Positions 1 through 5,137 of a DNA stretch of 5,137 bases are shown piece by piece. The position numbers and the translations under genes were made by a program. Source of the DNA: Acidimicrobiales bacterium (GTDB lineage: Bacteria > Actinomycetota > Acidimicrobiia > Acidimicrobiales > SZUA-35). A model generated the notes under the pieces. That model worked only from the letters and a program-made list of their open reading frames with translations. It had not been told where the DNA came from and ran no database searches. The DNA is taken from contig JABDJU010000355.1 of assembly GCA_013003325.1 (NCBI GenBank), forward strand, positions 1 through 5,137, read 5' to 3'. The stretch's first letter is position 1, and each line of letters opens with the position of its first letter.

Positions 1-1
1 G

Positions 2-802
2 GTCATGGAGGTGCGACGCGAACGGGATTGGATCGTCGATCCGAAGGGAGACTTCGTATTGATCGCCGACGACGTGCTGATCCTGCGGGGCTCGCCCGAC
101 GCCATCCCCAACCTCCGAGAGCTTGCCGGAGCTCCCCTCTGGCGGGCACCGGACCTCGACGAGTCGGGCGCTCTCACCGATCTCGACCGGGCGATCGACA
201 CCCTGGTGGAAATGAAGGACCTGTCCGAGGTCGCGGTCGGCCTCGCCTATTCGACCTTGGTGCTCCAGGACCGAAGCCTTGCAGCCGAGGTGCGTCACCT
301 CGAGGACCGGCTCGACGAGATGAACAACCGGCTCGAGCTGTGGGTCCTGAGAGCCGCCGGTGGCTACGCCGGCGACGCCGCTCAGCTCCGGGGCTTGCTC
401 CAGCTCGGCCGAGCCGCCGAAGACATCGGCGACCAAGCCCAGCAGATGGTGTGGTTGGTGGAGAAGAGCACCGAGCTTCACCCCGTACTGGGAATGGCGC
501 TGGGTGACGCCGACGATGTGTTCTTGCGGCTTCCGATCGGCAGTCGAAGCGCCATGGACGGCGCCTCGCTGGAGGCACTCAACCTCCCGGTCGAGCCCGG
601 CTACGTGGTACTCGCCATCGAACGCGACGATCGATATCAGTACCGTCCTCGCGGGATCGCCAAGCTAAAGGCCGGCGATCACATCCTCGCCACCGGGCCC
701 GAGGAGGGTCAGGAAGCTCTGGCGGAGATGGCCGGTTGGCGTCTGGTCGAGGACGAAGACACCGGTGAGATCGAATTGGAGCCGCTCGCTGCGGCCGACT
801 GA
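2..802 (+). CDS. RCK_C (TrkA-C) / PhoU-like / RCK_C regulatory protein, 5' end outside window
   Basis: Partial soluble protein, with 266 codons visible counting the Val codon at 2-4. Residues below are numbered from the Met at position 5. Residues 1-42 look like the tail of an RCK_C (TrkA-C) domain, with the pattern WIVDP...VLIADDVLILRGSPD followed by a closing helix. Residues about 57-160 are all-helical and PhoU-like (LVEMKDLSEVAVGLAYS; AEDIGDQAQQM). Residues about 170-247 form a second RCK_C domain (SLEALNLPVEPGYVVLAIER, then LKAGDHILATGPEEGQEAL). Because the frame is open to the window edge and the Met at 5 falls inside the first RCK_C domain, the true start must lie upstream. RCK_C domains bind small ligands and gate or regulate cation transporters. 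Proteins combining them with PhoU-like helices are presumed regulators of ion transport, so a transporter gene to the left is plausible but is inference. The acidic C-terminus (DEDTGEIELEP) ends 4 bases from the convergent SPFH gene. Confidence 0.85.
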   Translation, partial: VMEVRRERDWIVDPKGDFVLIADDVLILRGSPDAIPNLRELAGAPLWRAPDLDESGALTDLDRAIDTLVEMKDLSEVAVGLAYSTLVLQDRSLAAEVRHLEDRLDEMNNRLELWVLRAAGGYAGDAAQLRGLLQLGRAAEDIGDQAQQMVWLVEKSTELHPVLGMALGDADDVFLRLPIGSRSAMDGASLEALNLPVEPGYVVLAIERDDRYQYRPRGIAKLKAGDHILATGPEEGQEALAEMAGWRLVEDEDTGEIELEPLAAAD

Positions 803-806
803 ACGA

Positions 807-1928
807 TCAGGCCCCGGGGGCAGGAGGGGTCATGCGTGGGGGCGGCGGTGCCGAGGACTCGATTTCGGCCTTGGCTGCTTCGACCGCGGCACGCGCCTCA
901 TGTTCGATCGTCGCCATGTCGTCGATCTTCGGGGGATCGGGCAAGGGCCGCGGTTCGCGGCGAGCCGAAGCCGGCGGCTTGGGCTCTGATGCTGCCTCGC
1001 GGACCATCTCGCTGATGCCTCCGATAGCCCCCATGGCCGAGCTCATGTCGGCGGGGAGGAAAATTTTCGTGGCTCGGCCGTTTGCCATTTGGGCCATGGT
1101 CTCCAGATACTTCACTGCGATGACGCGGTCGTCGGTGCCGGCGTCCTGAATGGCTCGGTAGACCCGGTCGATGGCGTCGGCCTCGCCCTCGGCTACCACC
1201 GACTGACGGTATTGTTCGGCCTCGGCCCGCAGCCGGGTGGCTTCGGCTTCACCCTGAGCGTTGAGGATGTCTTTCTGACGGCGGCCCTCGGCGGAAAGGA
1301 TGGCGGCCGCCTTCTCGCCCTCGGCTCGGGTGACGGCGGCCTCCCGGGAGCCCTCGGCCTCGGTCACAACCGCACGGCGGGTTCGTTCGGCTTTCATCTG
1401 TTCGTGCATCGCATGCATCACGTCGGCGGGCGGATCGATGCGCTGAATCTCGACCCGAACCACCCGGACGCCCCACTTGTCGGTGGCATCGTCGAGGATC
1501 TGTCGAAGCGCCGAATTCACTCGCTCACGGGACGTGAAGGCCTCATCCAGGGTCATCTCACCGATCACGTTACGGAGGTTGGTCTGAGCCAACTTGGTGA
1601 CCGCCAGCTGGAAATTGGAGATGTTGTACAGGAGGCGTTGGGGATCGGTGGGCTCGAAATACACGACGGCGTCGACCGCGGCGGTCACGTTGTCCTGGGT
1701 GATGACCTCCTGGGGCGGAACGTCGATGACCTGTTCTCGCATGTCGACCGCCCGTAACCGATCGACGAAGGGGACGATGATCCGGAGGCCCGGATCGACG
1801 GTCTCTTTGTATTTGCCGAGCCGCTCTACGACGCCCTTCTGGTAGGGCTGCACGATCCGAACCCCGCTGGCGACGACCACCAACGTGATGAGACCGAGGA
1901 GGACCACGATGCCAATCAGAAACTCCAT
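807..1928 (-). CDS. Stomatin-like SPFH/band 7 membrane protein (QmcA/paraslipin type)
   Basis: Complete 373-residue protein. Residues 2-20 form one N-terminal membrane segment (FLIGIVVLLGLITLVVVAS), and the SPFH/band 7 domain follows at about 22-185. Family signatures include VRIVQPYQKGVVERLGKY, DPGLRIIVPFVDRL, VDMREQVIDVPPQEVIT, FQLAVTKLAQTNLRNVIGEM and WGVRVVRVEIQRIDPP. Residues about 180-260 are a charged Ala/Glu-rich coiled coil with repeated AEGE/AEGS units, as in stomatins. A conserved C-terminal region (IAVKYLETMAQMANG, KIFLPAD) follows at 270-295. The family oligomerises into membrane microdomain scaffolds and usually acts with an NfeD partner, which is the next gene upstream here. 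The start is supported by a Shine-Dalgarno sequence and by the position of the membrane segment. Unusual is a tail of about 60 residues (314-373), Pro-rich at both ends with a short Ala/Glu-rich helix between (about 337-358). Its substrate or client is unknown. Confidence 0.95.
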   Translation of the reverse strand: MEFLIGIVVLLGLITLVVVASGVRIVQPYQKGVVERLGKYKETVDPGLRIIVPFVDRLRAVDMREQVIDVPPQEVITQDNVTAAVDAVVYFEPTDPQRLLYNISNFQLAVTKLAQTNLRNVIGEMTLDEAFTSRERVNSALRQILDDATDKWGVRVVRVEIQRIDPPADVMHAMHEQMKAERTRRAVVTEAEGSREAAVTRAEGEKAAAILSAEGRRQKDILNAQGEAEATRLRAEAEQYRQSVVAEGEADAIDRVYRAIQDAGTDDRVIAVKYLETMAQMANGRATKIFLPADMSSAMGAIGGISEMVREAASEPKPPASARREPRPLPDPPKIDDMATIEHEARAAVEAAKAEIESSAPPPPRMTPPAPGA

Positions 1929-1935
1929 GAGACTT

Positions 1936-1943
1936 CTTCCTTT
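1936..1943 (-). promoter_or_regulatory. Shine-Dalgarno of the SPFH gene
   Basis: On the minus strand the sequence before the ATG at 1928 reads AAAGGAAGAAGTCTC. The AGGA core (1938-1941) lies 9 bases from the start codon. This fits translation from inside a longer nfeD-SPFH transcript and fixes the SPFH start. It contrasts with nfeD, mca and gdh, which show no such element. Confidence 0.75.
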
Positions 1944-2023
1944 CGCGTCACTTCGACGCTAGTTGATGGACCAACGTCGACCGAGCCGGGTCGGTTCCTG
2001 TGACGGGTATCGATCGGGTGTGG

Positions 2024-2506
2024 CTACTTGTTGAGTTCTTTCATCGAGTCGCTGTAGTAGTCGGGTTCGACGACGACTCGGTTCCCGATGACCTCGAGGA
2101 TCTTCACGGCGGCACCCGCTTCCAGCGATTGGCCGTCTTCGGTGACCGCGGTCCAGACCTCGCCGCCCACCCGAACCTGGCCGGTGGCGTCGCCGGTTCC
2201 GATCGCACGGATGACGGTGGCGTGGTGACCCACGAGGCGGTTGGCCCCGAATCCTTTCGGGTTGGGCAGATCGATGTCGAGTTTGGTGATCAGGGGCTTG
2301 AGCACCACGAATCCGGCGCCGGACACGAGGACGAACACGAGCAGGCTGAGCAGCAGCGACGCTCCGGCGAAGCTCGCCACCGACGCCCCCACCGCGCCGA
2401 CCGCGAGGGGGAGGAGGAAGATCGTGCCCGTGATCATGATCTCGCCGACGCCAAAGCCGGCCGCTACCGCCAACCACAAGAGGGCCCAGATCGTCGAGCT
2501 TTCCAT
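2024..2506 (-). CDS. Short NfeD-family membrane protein
   Basis: A 160-residue protein of the short NfeD type, lacking the ClpP-like protease domain of long NfeD proteins. Three hydrophobic segments lie at about 5-20, 25-43 and 47-70. The C-terminal OB-fold (about 90-148) has the family pattern: GHHATVIRAI, then GQVRVGGEVWTAV, then LEAGAAVKILEVIGNRVVVEP. The start chosen is the ATG at 2506, beginning MESSTIWALLWLAV. It places the first membrane helix at the N-terminus, as usual for the family. The frame continues to a possible ATG at 2647, but that extension would overlap the first codons of divergent mca and has no family character. Short NfeD proteins are the standard partners of stomatin-like SPFH proteins, and the SPFH gene lies 95 bases downstream on the same strand. 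Localisation is the cytoplasmic membrane, with the OB-fold probably cytoplasmic (inference). Confidence 0.92.
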   Translation of the reverse strand: MESSTIWALLWLAVAAGFGVGEIMITGTIFLLPLAVGAVGASVASFAGASLLLSLLVFVLVSGAGFVVLKPLITKLDIDLPNPKGFGANRLVGHHATVIRAIGTGDATGQVRVGGEVWTAVTEDGQSLEAGAAVKILEVIGNRVVVEPDYYSDSMKELNK

Positions 2507-2518
2507 CGGCCAATGATA
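2507..2518 (-). promoter_or_regulatory. Putative -10 element of nfeD, leaderless geometry
   Basis: On the minus strand TATCAT (2513-2518) is followed by six bases (TGGCCG) and then the ATG at 2506. With the last base of a -10 hexamer at -7, transcription would start at the A of the ATG. No Shine-Dalgarno is visible. The -35 region at the expected spacing (TACACC, 2536-2541) is weak. Confidence 0.5.
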
Positions 2519-2547
2519 CTTGATCGCGCTGGATCGGTGTAGGCCCG

Positions 2548-2562
2548 CCGGCCGGACCGGTC
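2548..2562. repeat. Two short palindromes in the divergent nfeD-mca control region
   Basis: The perfect 8-bp palindromes CCGGCCGG (2548-2555) and GACCGGTC (2555-2562) share one base. They lie in the 70-bp divergent intergenic region just upstream of the putative mca -10. They could be part of an operator. In GC-rich DNA such short palindromes also arise by chance, so a regulatory role is only a suggestion. Confidence 0.2.
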
Positions 2563-2564
2563 GG

Positions 2565-2576
2565 TATCCTTGCCCG
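2565..2576 (+). promoter_or_regulatory. Putative -10 element of mca, leaderless geometry
   Basis: TATCCT (2565-2570) is followed by TGCCCG and then the GTG start at 2577. This is exactly the 6-base spacing at which the first base of the start codon would be +1. There is no Shine-Dalgarno. The element also argues against the in-frame upstream ATG at 2520 being the start, because that would place this hexamer inside the gene. No recognisable -35 is present at 17-18 bases. Confidence 0.5.
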
Positions 2577-3437
2577 GTGGCTCGACTCATGTGCATCCAC
2601 GCCCATCCCGACGACGAAGCATCCAAGGGGGCACCCACGATCGCCAAGTATGTGTCGATGGGTCACGAGGCCAGCCTGATCTGCGCCACCGGGGGAGAGG
2701 AGGGTGACATTCTCAACCCCGCCATGGATCGCGACGACGTGCGGGCCAATCTGCACCAGATTCGAATGGCCGAACTCGAAACGTCGGTGAAGGAGATCGG
2801 CTTCACCGAGTGTGTGATGCTGGGTTACCGGGACTCGGGCATGCCCGACACCGACGGCAACCTGCACGAGGGCTGTTTCGCTCAGGCTGACTTCGATGAG
2901 GCGGTCGGCCGGTTCGTCGCCGAGATTCGCCGTTTCCGGCCCCATGTGATCATCACCTATGCCGATGATCAGCAGGGCTACCAGCACCCGGATCATCTGA
3001 TGGTGCACGACATTTCGCTGCCGGCCTTCGACCGTGCCGGAGACGGCGATTGGTATCCGGATGCGGGCGAACCGTGGGCCCCGCTCAAGCTGTACTACTC
3101 GATGTGGACCCGAGCCCGGCTCGATGCGTGGCAGGCGATGTACGACGAGCTGGGTCTCGAGAGTCCCTACGATGAGCGATGGTGGGAGCGCCCCGACATG
3201 GATGAGAGGATCTCCACCAAGATCGAGATCGAGCCCTTCTACGGCGTTCGGTCCCGAGCGCTCCTCGCCCATGCCACCCAGATCGACCCGAACGAGAAGT
3301 TCTGGTTCGGCCTGCCCGATGAGCACGCCGCTCGGGCCTATCCCTTCGAGGATTACATCCTGGCCCTGTCCCGGGCCAGGAGCGGACGGTACGAAACCGA
3401 TCTGCTCGAAGGTGTCAACGCTGGGAGCCAGATGTGA
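2577..3437 (+). CDS. mca: Mycothiol S-conjugate amidase
   Basis: A 286-residue zinc hydrolase of the LmbE/PIG-L (MshB/Mca) family. It cleaves mycothiol S-conjugates into a mercapturic acid, which is exported, and GlcN-Ins, which is recycled to mycothiol. The protein is cytosolic. Residues 8-14 are HAHPDDE, in which H10 and D13 are expected zinc ligands and D12 the catalytic base. HPDH at 137-140 supplies H137 (acid) and H140 (ligand), by analogy with MshB. The ASKG at 15-18 carries a Lys that, as I recall the family, separates Mca from the deacetylase MshB. Other Mca-like blocks are GDILNPAMD (43-51), LGYRDSGMP (82-90), GEPW...KLYY (164-174) and HATQIDPNEKFW (232-243). The length agrees with actinobacterial Mca (about 290). 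The GTG at 2577 is chosen because it gives MARLMCIHAHPDDE, matching the usual N-terminus. An upstream in-frame ATG at 2520 adds residues without family character. Confidence 0.93.
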   Translation: MARLMCIHAHPDDEASKGAPTIAKYVSMGHEASLICATGGEEGDILNPAMDRDDVRANLHQIRMAELETSVKEIGFTECVMLGYRDSGMPDTDGNLHEGCFAQADFDEAVGRFVAEIRRFRPHVIITYADDQQGYQHPDHLMVHDISLPAFDRAGDGDWYPDAGEPWAPLKLYYSMWTRARLDAWQAMYDELGLESPYDERWWERPDMDERISTKIEIEPFYGVRSRALLAHATQIDPNEKFWFGLPDEHAARAYPFEDYILALSRARSGRYETDLLEGVNAGSQM

Positions 3438-3445
3438 GCGAGGCG

Positions 3446-3455
3446 GTGGGCCCAC
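3446..3455. repeat. 10-bp perfect palindrome before the SCP2-like start codon
   Basis: GTGGGCCCAC is a perfect palindrome ending one base before the ATG at 3457, inside the 19-base gap between mca and the SCP2-like gene. Its GGTGG part (3445-3449) may also serve as a weak ribosome binding site. The lack of a loop makes an RNA hairpin unlikely. It may be chance. Confidence 0.25.
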
Positions 3456-3456
3456 G

Positions 3457-3786
3457 ATGAAGGTCGACCAAGGCTGGCTCGATGCTGCGATCGAAGCGTC
3501 GAAGGACCGCGAGCCGACCGGACTACACGGGAGTGCCAGGCTCATGCTGGGCAAGGCCGAACTGCTGACCGTTCAGATCGAAGACGGTCGGGTCGTCGGT
3601 CCGGCCGCCGTCGTGGCCGAATGTGAGGTGCCGTTCTCGCCCAGCCAGGTGGAGGCTCTGGCCGAGGGTTCGCTCAATCTCGCCGTCGAGTACATGCGCG
3701 GCGACCTCAAGCCGACCGGGTCGACCGCCGCCATCGTGGCGGTGATCGATGCGCTGGACGCGCTCGCCTCGGTGGCGAATGACTAG
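3457..3786 (+). CDS. Small SCP2-like (sterol carrier protein 2 fold) protein
   Basis: A 109-residue cytosolic protein with no signal peptide or membrane segment. The C-terminal half (about 70-100) has the SCP2 signature, a run like LNLAVEYMRGDLKPTGSTAA followed by a hydrophobic helix. This corresponds to the family's 'a.fM.G.lkv.Gd...' region that lines the lipid-binding tunnel. The N-terminal half has the expected strand pattern (AELLTVQIEDGRVVGP, then AECEVPFSPSQVEALAEG). The length suits a stand-alone SCP2 domain. SCP2-fold proteins bind sterols, fatty acyl groups or other hydrophobic ligands, but the ligand here cannot be named. The gene begins 19 bases after mca on the same strand and probably shares its transcript. 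The start is the only well-placed in-frame candidate: GTGs at 3434 and 3446 are out of frame. The family call is moderate and is by pattern only. Confidence 0.7.
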   Translation: MKVDQGWLDAAIEASKDREPTGLHGSARLMLGKAELLTVQIEDGRVVGPAAVVAECEVPFSPSQVEALAEGSLNLAVEYMRGDLKPTGSTAAIVAVIDALDALASVAND

Positions 3787-3934
3787 CGTGGCGAGGTGGC
3801 GAAGCAGACGCCTGTGCTCAACCGGATCCGGCTTCCGGTCCGCCCTCAATGGGAATCGCCTTCGGTTCGACGAGCCCGCTGTGGCCGAACTGCTCGACAC
3901 CGATTGTCTCGTGGTCGTCCGCACGGTGGACTGA
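3779..3934 (+). other. Doubtful small ORF with an apparent frame change
   Basis: An ATG at 3779 overlaps the end of the SCP2-like gene (AATGACTAG) and opens 51 codons ending in TGA at 3932-3934. The last 25 or so codons (RLRFDEPAVAELLDTDCLVV, then VRTVD) use GC-ending codons and look like protein. The first half does not. In the first half the neighbouring frame, from a GTG at 3796, reads more like protein (AKQTPVLNRIRLPVRPQWE) before becoming Arg-rich and unconvincing. The two halves would join by a +1 shift near 3850-3870. This may be a small gene with a frameshift or sequencing error, a decayed remnant, or non-coding sequence. I recognise no family and give no function. Confidence 0.25.
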
Positions 3935-3957
3935 GCACCGGCTCAAAGATCTGCTCA

Positions 3958-3972
3958 CGCCCGTTTAGGGCG
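3958..3972. other. Short inverted repeat between the SCP2-like gene and gdh
   Basis: CGCCC (3958-3962), the loop GTTTA, and GGGCG (3968-3972) form a 5-bp GC stem with no T tract after it. It lies about 30 bases before the gdh start. It is too weak to call a terminator. It could equally be part of an upstream control site for gdh. Confidence 0.2.
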
Positions 3973-3990
3973 CACCCGAACCAGTCGCAG

Positions 3991-4003
3991 TACCTTCGTT
4001 CGT
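3991..4003 (+). promoter_or_regulatory. Putative -10 element of gdh, leaderless geometry
   Basis: TACCTT (3991-3996) fits the TANNNT -10 pattern and is followed by CGTTCGT and the ATG at 4004. Transcription would begin at or one base before the start codon. No Shine-Dalgarno precedes the ATG. No -35-like hexamer is clear at the usual spacing. Confidence 0.4.
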
Positions 4004-5137
4004 ATGCCCGATAACGCGGATCAGGTCAAGCATGCCCTGCTGGATGCTGCTGCTGAGTTGGCTCGCCGGCGTGGCCACGAGTGGATCGCGGCGCCCGGCG
4101 AAAGCCTCCTTCACCACTACTTCCACCGAACCGCGCCCCAGGAGCTGACCGACAAGGACCCGATCGATCTTTACGCGTCGCTCGTGCGTCACTTCCAATT
4201 GTCGGATGTGCGTCAGCCTTCCGAAGTGCAGGTGCGCGTGTACAACCCCGACAGCGACGAGGACGGCTGGTTCAGTGGGCACACCGTGATCGATGTGGTC
4301 TCTCGTGACATGCCGTTCATCGTCGACTCGGTGATGGCATTCGTGGAACGGCGCGGCCTGCAAGTCCACGTGCTGGCCCACCCCATGTACGGAGTGCAGC
4401 GCGATTCGAGCGGCCGGCGGATCCAGGTCGGCGTTCCCGGCCCGGACGATCAAGTCGAATCGATGCTCCACATGGAGATCGACAGGCTTTCGCCGACCGC
4501 GGAGCTCGAAGAGCTGCGATCCGACATCTCCGGCGTCATGGCCGATGTCGTCGCCGCCGTCGACGACTGGCCGGCGATGCGGTCGGCGGTGCTCGAACTC
4601 GCCGACGAGATGGACCGCTGGGCCCAAGAAGCCAGTGCCGGATCACCCCGATTCGAAGCGACCGTGGGTAACGATCCGGTCGAGGTGGCCGAGCTGCTGC
4701 GCTGGATGGAAGCCGGGTCGTTCACCTTCGTCGGCTACCGGGAGTACGACTTCGTCGACGAAGAACCGAATCCGAAGATCGTGTCGCGCCCCGACACCGG
4801 GCTCGGCACCCTACGCCAGACCGAGGCGACCACGCGAGACCTGGGCGAGGCCCCGCCGGAGACAGCGCTGTTGGCGCGACGACCGACGGTGCTCAACCTC
4901 ACAAAGGCCAACGCCATCTCGACTGTCCACCGAGCGGTTCCCCTCGACTACATCGGGATCAAGGAGATCGATGCCAGCGGCACCGTGACCGGTGAACGGA
5001 GGATCATCGGGCTGTTCACATCGACGGTGTATTCGGGACAGGTTCAGCAGATTCCGGTGGTACGGGCCAAGGTGGCAGCGGTCATAAAACGGGCCAACTT
5101 CCAGCGCACGAGCCACGACCACAGCCGACTGCTCAAC
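4004..5137 (+). CDS. gdh: NAD-specific glutamate dehydrogenase, large type (N-terminal part)
   Basis: The first 378 codons of a gene that runs off the right edge. The frame is open from the ATG at 4004 to the end with no stop. The family oxidatively deaminates glutamate to 2-oxoglutarate and ammonia with NAD+, and its bacterial members are about 1,600 residues, so roughly a quarter is visible. Signatures of the N-terminal regulatory (ACT-like) region are VIDVVSRDMPFIVDSVMAFV (about 95-114), LLRWMEAGSFTFVGYREYDF (231-250), STVHRAVPLDYIGIKEID (306-323) and GERRIIGLFTSTVYSG (330-345). The catalytic Rossmann domain lies beyond the window. The start MPDNADQVKHALLDAAAELA gives a family-like N-terminal helix and is preceded by an intergenic region without better candidates. 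Codon use matches the rest of the window. In this class the N-terminal region is linked to allosteric control by amino acids, but no specific effector can be read from this piece. Confidence 0.95.
   Translation, partial: MPDNADQVKHALLDAAAELARRRGHEWIAAPGESLLHHYFHRTAPQELTDKDPIDLYASLVRHFQLSDVRQPSEVQVRVYNPDSDEDGWFSGHTVIDVVSRDMPFIVDSVMAFVERRGLQVHVLAHPMYGVQRDSSGRRIQVGVPGPDDQVESMLHMEIDRLSPTAELEELRSDISGVMADVVAAVDDWPAMRSAVLELADEMDRWAQEASAGSPRFEATVGNDPVEVAELLRWMEAGSFTFVGYREYDFVDEEPNPKIVSRPDTGLGTLRQTEATTRDLGEAPPETALLARRPTVLNLTKANAISTVHRAVPLDYIGIKEIDASGTVTGERRIIGLFTSTVYSGQVQQIPVVRAKVAAVIKRANFQRTSHDHSRLLN

Noticed and set aside
1089..1757. A 222-codon open frame on the plus strand, antisense to the SPFH gene.
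   Set aside because: It is the mirror of a well-supported SPFH coding region. The translation is Gly/Leu/His/Asp-rich with no domain pattern.
2520..2576. Upstream in-frame ATG extension of mca by 19 residues.
   Set aside because: The extension (beginning MIALDRCRPAG) is not family-like, runs over the putative -10 and palindromes, and lacks a Shine-Dalgarno. The GTG at 2577 gives the expected Mca N-terminus.
2507..2647. Upstream extension of nfeD to an ATG at 2647.
   Set aside because: It would add 47 residues that overlap the first codons of divergent mca on the other strand and that precede the usual N-terminal membrane helix.
1959..3554. A 531-codon open frame on the minus strand, antisense to mca and overlapping nfeD.
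   Set aside because: Mca on the opposite strand has full family motifs. The antisense translation shows no recognisable domain, and its left half turns into Arg/Gly/Pro-rich sequence typical of GC-rich shadow frames. It also overlaps nfeD in another frame.
3958..3972. CGCCC-GTTTA-GGGCG inverted repeat considered as an intrinsic terminator.
   Set aside because: The stem is only 5 bp and no T-rich tract follows. It is listed as a low-confidence inverted repeat instead.
4032..4065. Run of GCTGCTGCTG-like triplets near the gdh start, considered as a repeat.
   Set aside because: It is a few Leu/Ala codons (ALLDAAAELA) of the gdh N-terminal helix and is too short and imperfect to be a repeat element.
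3965..4627. A 220-codon open frame on the minus strand opposite the start of gdh.
   Set aside because: It lies antisense to a clear NAD-GDH N-terminus. The translation is His/Arg/Val-rich and without family features.

Overview
The window is a chromosomal segment from a GC-rich actinobacterium. Two genes support this: a mycothiol S-conjugate amidase (mca), which is tied to the mycothiol metabolism found in Actinobacteria, and the start of a large NAD-specific glutamate dehydrogenase of the roughly 1,600-residue class. The gene content and the apparent leaderless starts would suit a lineage such as Acidimicrobiia, but no rRNA or other marker is present, so the class is a guess. I see no mobile elements, tRNA or rRNA genes, CRISPR arrays or phage genes. 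The window reads as ordinary core chromosome.

Layout. (1) Positions 2-802 (+) hold the 3' part of a soluble protein with an RCK_C(TrkA-C)/PhoU-like/RCK_C architecture; its true start lies upstream of the window. (2) Four bases after its stop, and convergent with it, comes the stop of a stomatin-like SPFH/band 7 membrane protein, 807-1928 (-). (3) Upstream of that on the same strand, 95 bases away, is a short NfeD-family membrane protein, 2024-2506 (-). The NfeD and SPFH genes form the well-known partner pair and are probably one leftward operon. (4) A 70-bp divergent intergenic region, 2507-2576, separates nfeD from mca, 2577-3437 (+). (5) A 109-residue SCP2-like protein, 3457-3786 (+), follows 19 bases after mca and is probably co-transcribed. 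(6) Positions 3787-4003 hold no confident gene, only a doubtful small ORF whose coding signal appears to change frame. (7) The N-terminal 378 codons of NAD-GDH run from 4004 off the right edge.

Functional reading. The NfeD/SPFH pair is expected to build membrane microdomain scaffolds. Mca cleaves mycothiol S-conjugates for detoxification, and the small SCP2-like protein may bind a lipid or other hydrophobic ligand. GDH catabolises glutamate to 2-oxoglutarate. The PhoU/RCK_C protein is probably a regulatory partner of an ion transporter encoded to the left. I see no single pathway uniting the segment.

The most notable regulatory pattern is that three independent transcription units (nfeD, mca, gdh) each have a TANNNT -10-like hexamer 6-7 bases before the start codon and no Shine-Dalgarno sequence. 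This is the geometry of leaderless mRNAs. The downstream operon gene (band 7) instead has a clear Shine-Dalgarno. I found no convincing new biological system here.
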